From Reichenbachiella sp051531955 (GTDB taxonomy: Bacteria > Bacteroidota > Bacteroidia > Cytophagales > Cyclobacteriaceae): a DNA stretch of 64,000 bases. The notes beneath the pieces were generated by a model. That model was not told the DNA's origin. It ran no database searches and saw only the letters and a list, made by a program, of their open reading frames with translations. The DNA is taken from NCBI GenBank assembly GCA_051531955.1, contig JAOPTS010000059.1:1-64000 (forward strand). Reading direction: 5' to 3'. Within the stretch, counting starts at the first letter, position 1, and each line of letters begins with the position of its first letter. Shown in pieces: positions 62,647-64,000 of this stretch. The position numbers were made by a program, and so were the translations under genes.

Positions 62647-64000
62647 TCACCCCTCTACCAACGTTGTATCCTCTCCCTGGATTTGCTTTTCATATAGGGA
62701 TTGATACACTCCTTTTTGAACAATGAGTTCTTGATGACTTCCTTGCTCTACAATCCTGCCATCATCCAAGACAATAATCTTATCAGCCAACTGCGCACTA
62801 GAGACACGGTGAGAAATAATGACCGTTGTACGATCTACCATAACCCTCTTCATACTATTGAGAATACTATTCTCTGTCTTGGTATCAACAGCAGACAAAC
62901 TATCATCCAAAATCAAAACCTTTGGCGATCGTGCAATAGCTCTTGCAATTGAAACCCTTTGTTTTTGACCACCAGATAGTGTAATCCCACGCTCTCCCAA
63001 CATTGTCTCCATTCCTTTTGGGAACGAAGAGAGGTTTTCTGTCAAGTCCGCCATGTCTGCAGCTCTTTCTATTTCAGCGTCTGTAATCCCAGAATTACCA
63101 AATGCTATGTTGTCTCGAATTGACTCTGAAAACAAAAACACATCCTGAGGAACATAACCTATACTCGATCGCAGTGTAGCCAAATTATAATCTTCAATCA
63201 ACTCCCCATCAACCGAGATACTCCCTGACGTGCTATCGAACATTCTACAAATCAAATTGGCAATCGTACTCTTGCCCGACCCGGTCGTCCCTATTATAGC
63301 GATAGATTCTCCTGAATGAATATTAAAAGACACGTTTTTCAACGCCTCGATACCAGAGTCTGGATAAGTAAAACTCACCTTATCAAAGACCAATTCACCT
63401 TTGATTTCACTATCCAGGTTCCTCACAGAGTAAATATCGTTTTGAACTTGTAAAAACTCGTTTATCCTTCTTTGCGATGCTGCAGCACGTTGTACAATAC
63501 TAGTTACCCAGCCCAATGCCGTTACAGGCCAAGTCAACATATTGACATAGATGATAAACTCTGCAATGTTACCAATACTCAATACGCCAGTCAGAACTCC
63601 AGATGCTCCCACATATACTGTCAAGATTACACTTAGACCTATTAGTCCCGCAATCAAAGGGAAAAACAAAGACTGCACAAAAGCCAATTTCAATGATTTG
63701 TCCTTGTAATCATTGCTTGCCTCAGTGAACGACTCATCATAATCCTTTTCTCTAACAAATGATTTAATCACCCTAATCCCAGAAAATGCTTCTTGAACAA
63801 AATTCGATAAGTTTGACAAGCTGATTTGAATATCTTCAGACCGTTTGTTGATGATATTATTTACATAATAAATGCTGAAAGAAAGAAATGGAAGTGGTAT
63901 CAGAGAATACAAGGTCAATTCCACATTGATAGATAGCATAAATGGTATTACAATCGCAAACATGGTTGCCAAGTTGATCCCATACATGATAGCAGGACCG
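62647..64000 (-). CDS. ABC exporter, fused permease-ATPase (5' end beyond the window)
   Basis: The frame is open to the window edge (reading GPAIMYG before the first internal Met), so the N-terminal helices are missing. Present: the last helices of the type 1 exporter membrane domain with a coupling region (GIRVIKSFVREKDYDESF), then the nucleotide-binding domain with Walker A GTTGSGKST, Q-loop VPQDVF, signature LSGGQKQRVSIARA, Walker B VLILDD and His-loop ISHR. It resembles MdlB/MsbA-type exporters for lipids or drugs. Substrate unknown. Confidence 0.93.
   Translation of the reverse strand, partial: GPAIMYGINLATMFAIVIPFMLSINVELTLYSLIPLPFLSFSIYYVNNIINKRSEDIQISLSNLSNFVQEAFSGIRVIKSFVREKDYDESFTEASNDYKDKSLKLAFVQSLFFPLIAGLIGLSVILTVYVGASGVLTGVLSIGNIAEFIIYVNMLTWPVTALGWVTSIVQRAAASQRRINEFLQVQNDIYSVRNLDSEIKGELVFDKVSFTYPDSGIEALKNVSFNIHSGESIAIIGTTGSGKSTIANLICRMFDSTSGSISVDGELIEDYNLATLRSSIGYVPQDVFLFSESIRDNIAFGNSGITDAEIERAADMADLTENLSSFPKGMETMLGERGITLSGGQKQRVSIARAIARSPKVLILDDSLSAVDTKTENSILNSMKRVMVDRTTVIISHRVSSAQLADKIIVLDDGRIVEQGSHQELIVQKGVYQSLYEKQIQGEDTTLVEG

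Overview
The window comes from a Bacteroidota chromosome, most likely a marine Cytophagales (Reichenbachiella/Fulvivirga-like). Support: two TonB-dependent receptors, type IX secretion (T9SS) C-terminal sorting domains, a PorE-like TPR/propeller/OmpA protein, DUF3857 transglutaminase proteins, orphan FtsX-like permeases, YwqK/MORN repeat proteins, and promoters of the Bacteroidota form TTTG-N18-20-TAnnTTTG with little use of Shine-Dalgarno sites. The genus is inferred from gene content only.

Layout. 1-7.0 kb: end of an EamA exporter, two TonB receptors, a YwqK-repeat membrane protein and a two-gene cassette (DUF6934-like protein plus a 50-residue protein). The second receptor lies between two ~130-bp direct repeats. 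7.35-7.61 kb: seven short palindromes at a ~41-bp period. 7.6-9.1 kb: a cysteine-free Crp/Fnr regulator divergent from the Fe-S repair protein Ric, with an FNR/DNR-type box between them (nitric-oxide or low-oxygen response). 9.1-16.2 kb: an SDF-symporter/solute-binding-protein fusion, a TRIC channel, a pair of DUF3857/transglutaminase proteins (one apparently active, one lacking Cys and His) and a truncated haemoglobin. 16.2-26 kb (minus strand): a YwqK-repeat protein, a probable PPi-type PEP carboxykinase with an operator inside its promoter, and a likely yheT / degenerate SRAP / PorE-like / fabH operon. 26.2-33.6 kb: pyruvate dehydrogenase E2, hslV, an MscS channel and an orphan ABC permease. 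33.8-38.5 kb: a 5' fragment of an aromatic amino acid hydroxylase gene, a secreted vanadium-haloperoxidase-like enzyme, then the full hydroxylase. 38.5-45.8 kb: a two-component system, a T9SS-domain relic, a retropepsin, a two-domain jelly-roll protein, gcvT and comB. 45.8-53.5 kb (minus strand): a glycosyltransferase, an operon dgt / unknown / OYE, an SDR, a decayed gene, a sterol-desaturase-like enzyme and an SRPBCC protein. 53.5-64 kb: oadGAB sodium-pumping decarboxylase, rimP-nusA-infB with a leader hairpin, tRNA-Arg(ACG), a membrane-anchored unknown protein and an ABC exporter cut by the window edge.

How the genes fit together. The PPi-PEPCK, pyruvate dehydrogenase E2 and oadGAB all act on the phosphoenolpyruvate/pyruvate/oxaloacetate/acetyl-CoA node, though they are not in one operon. 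ric and the Crp/Fnr gene form a compact stress module, with the truncated haemoglobin a possible further member. Most of the rest is housekeeping or envelope function. The parts worth a second look are the palindrome array, the duplicated hydroxylase fragment, the degenerate SRAP protein, the repeat-flanked receptor, the cassette-like small genes and several promoter/operator arrangements. I found no CRISPR array, transposase, integrase or complete mobile element.
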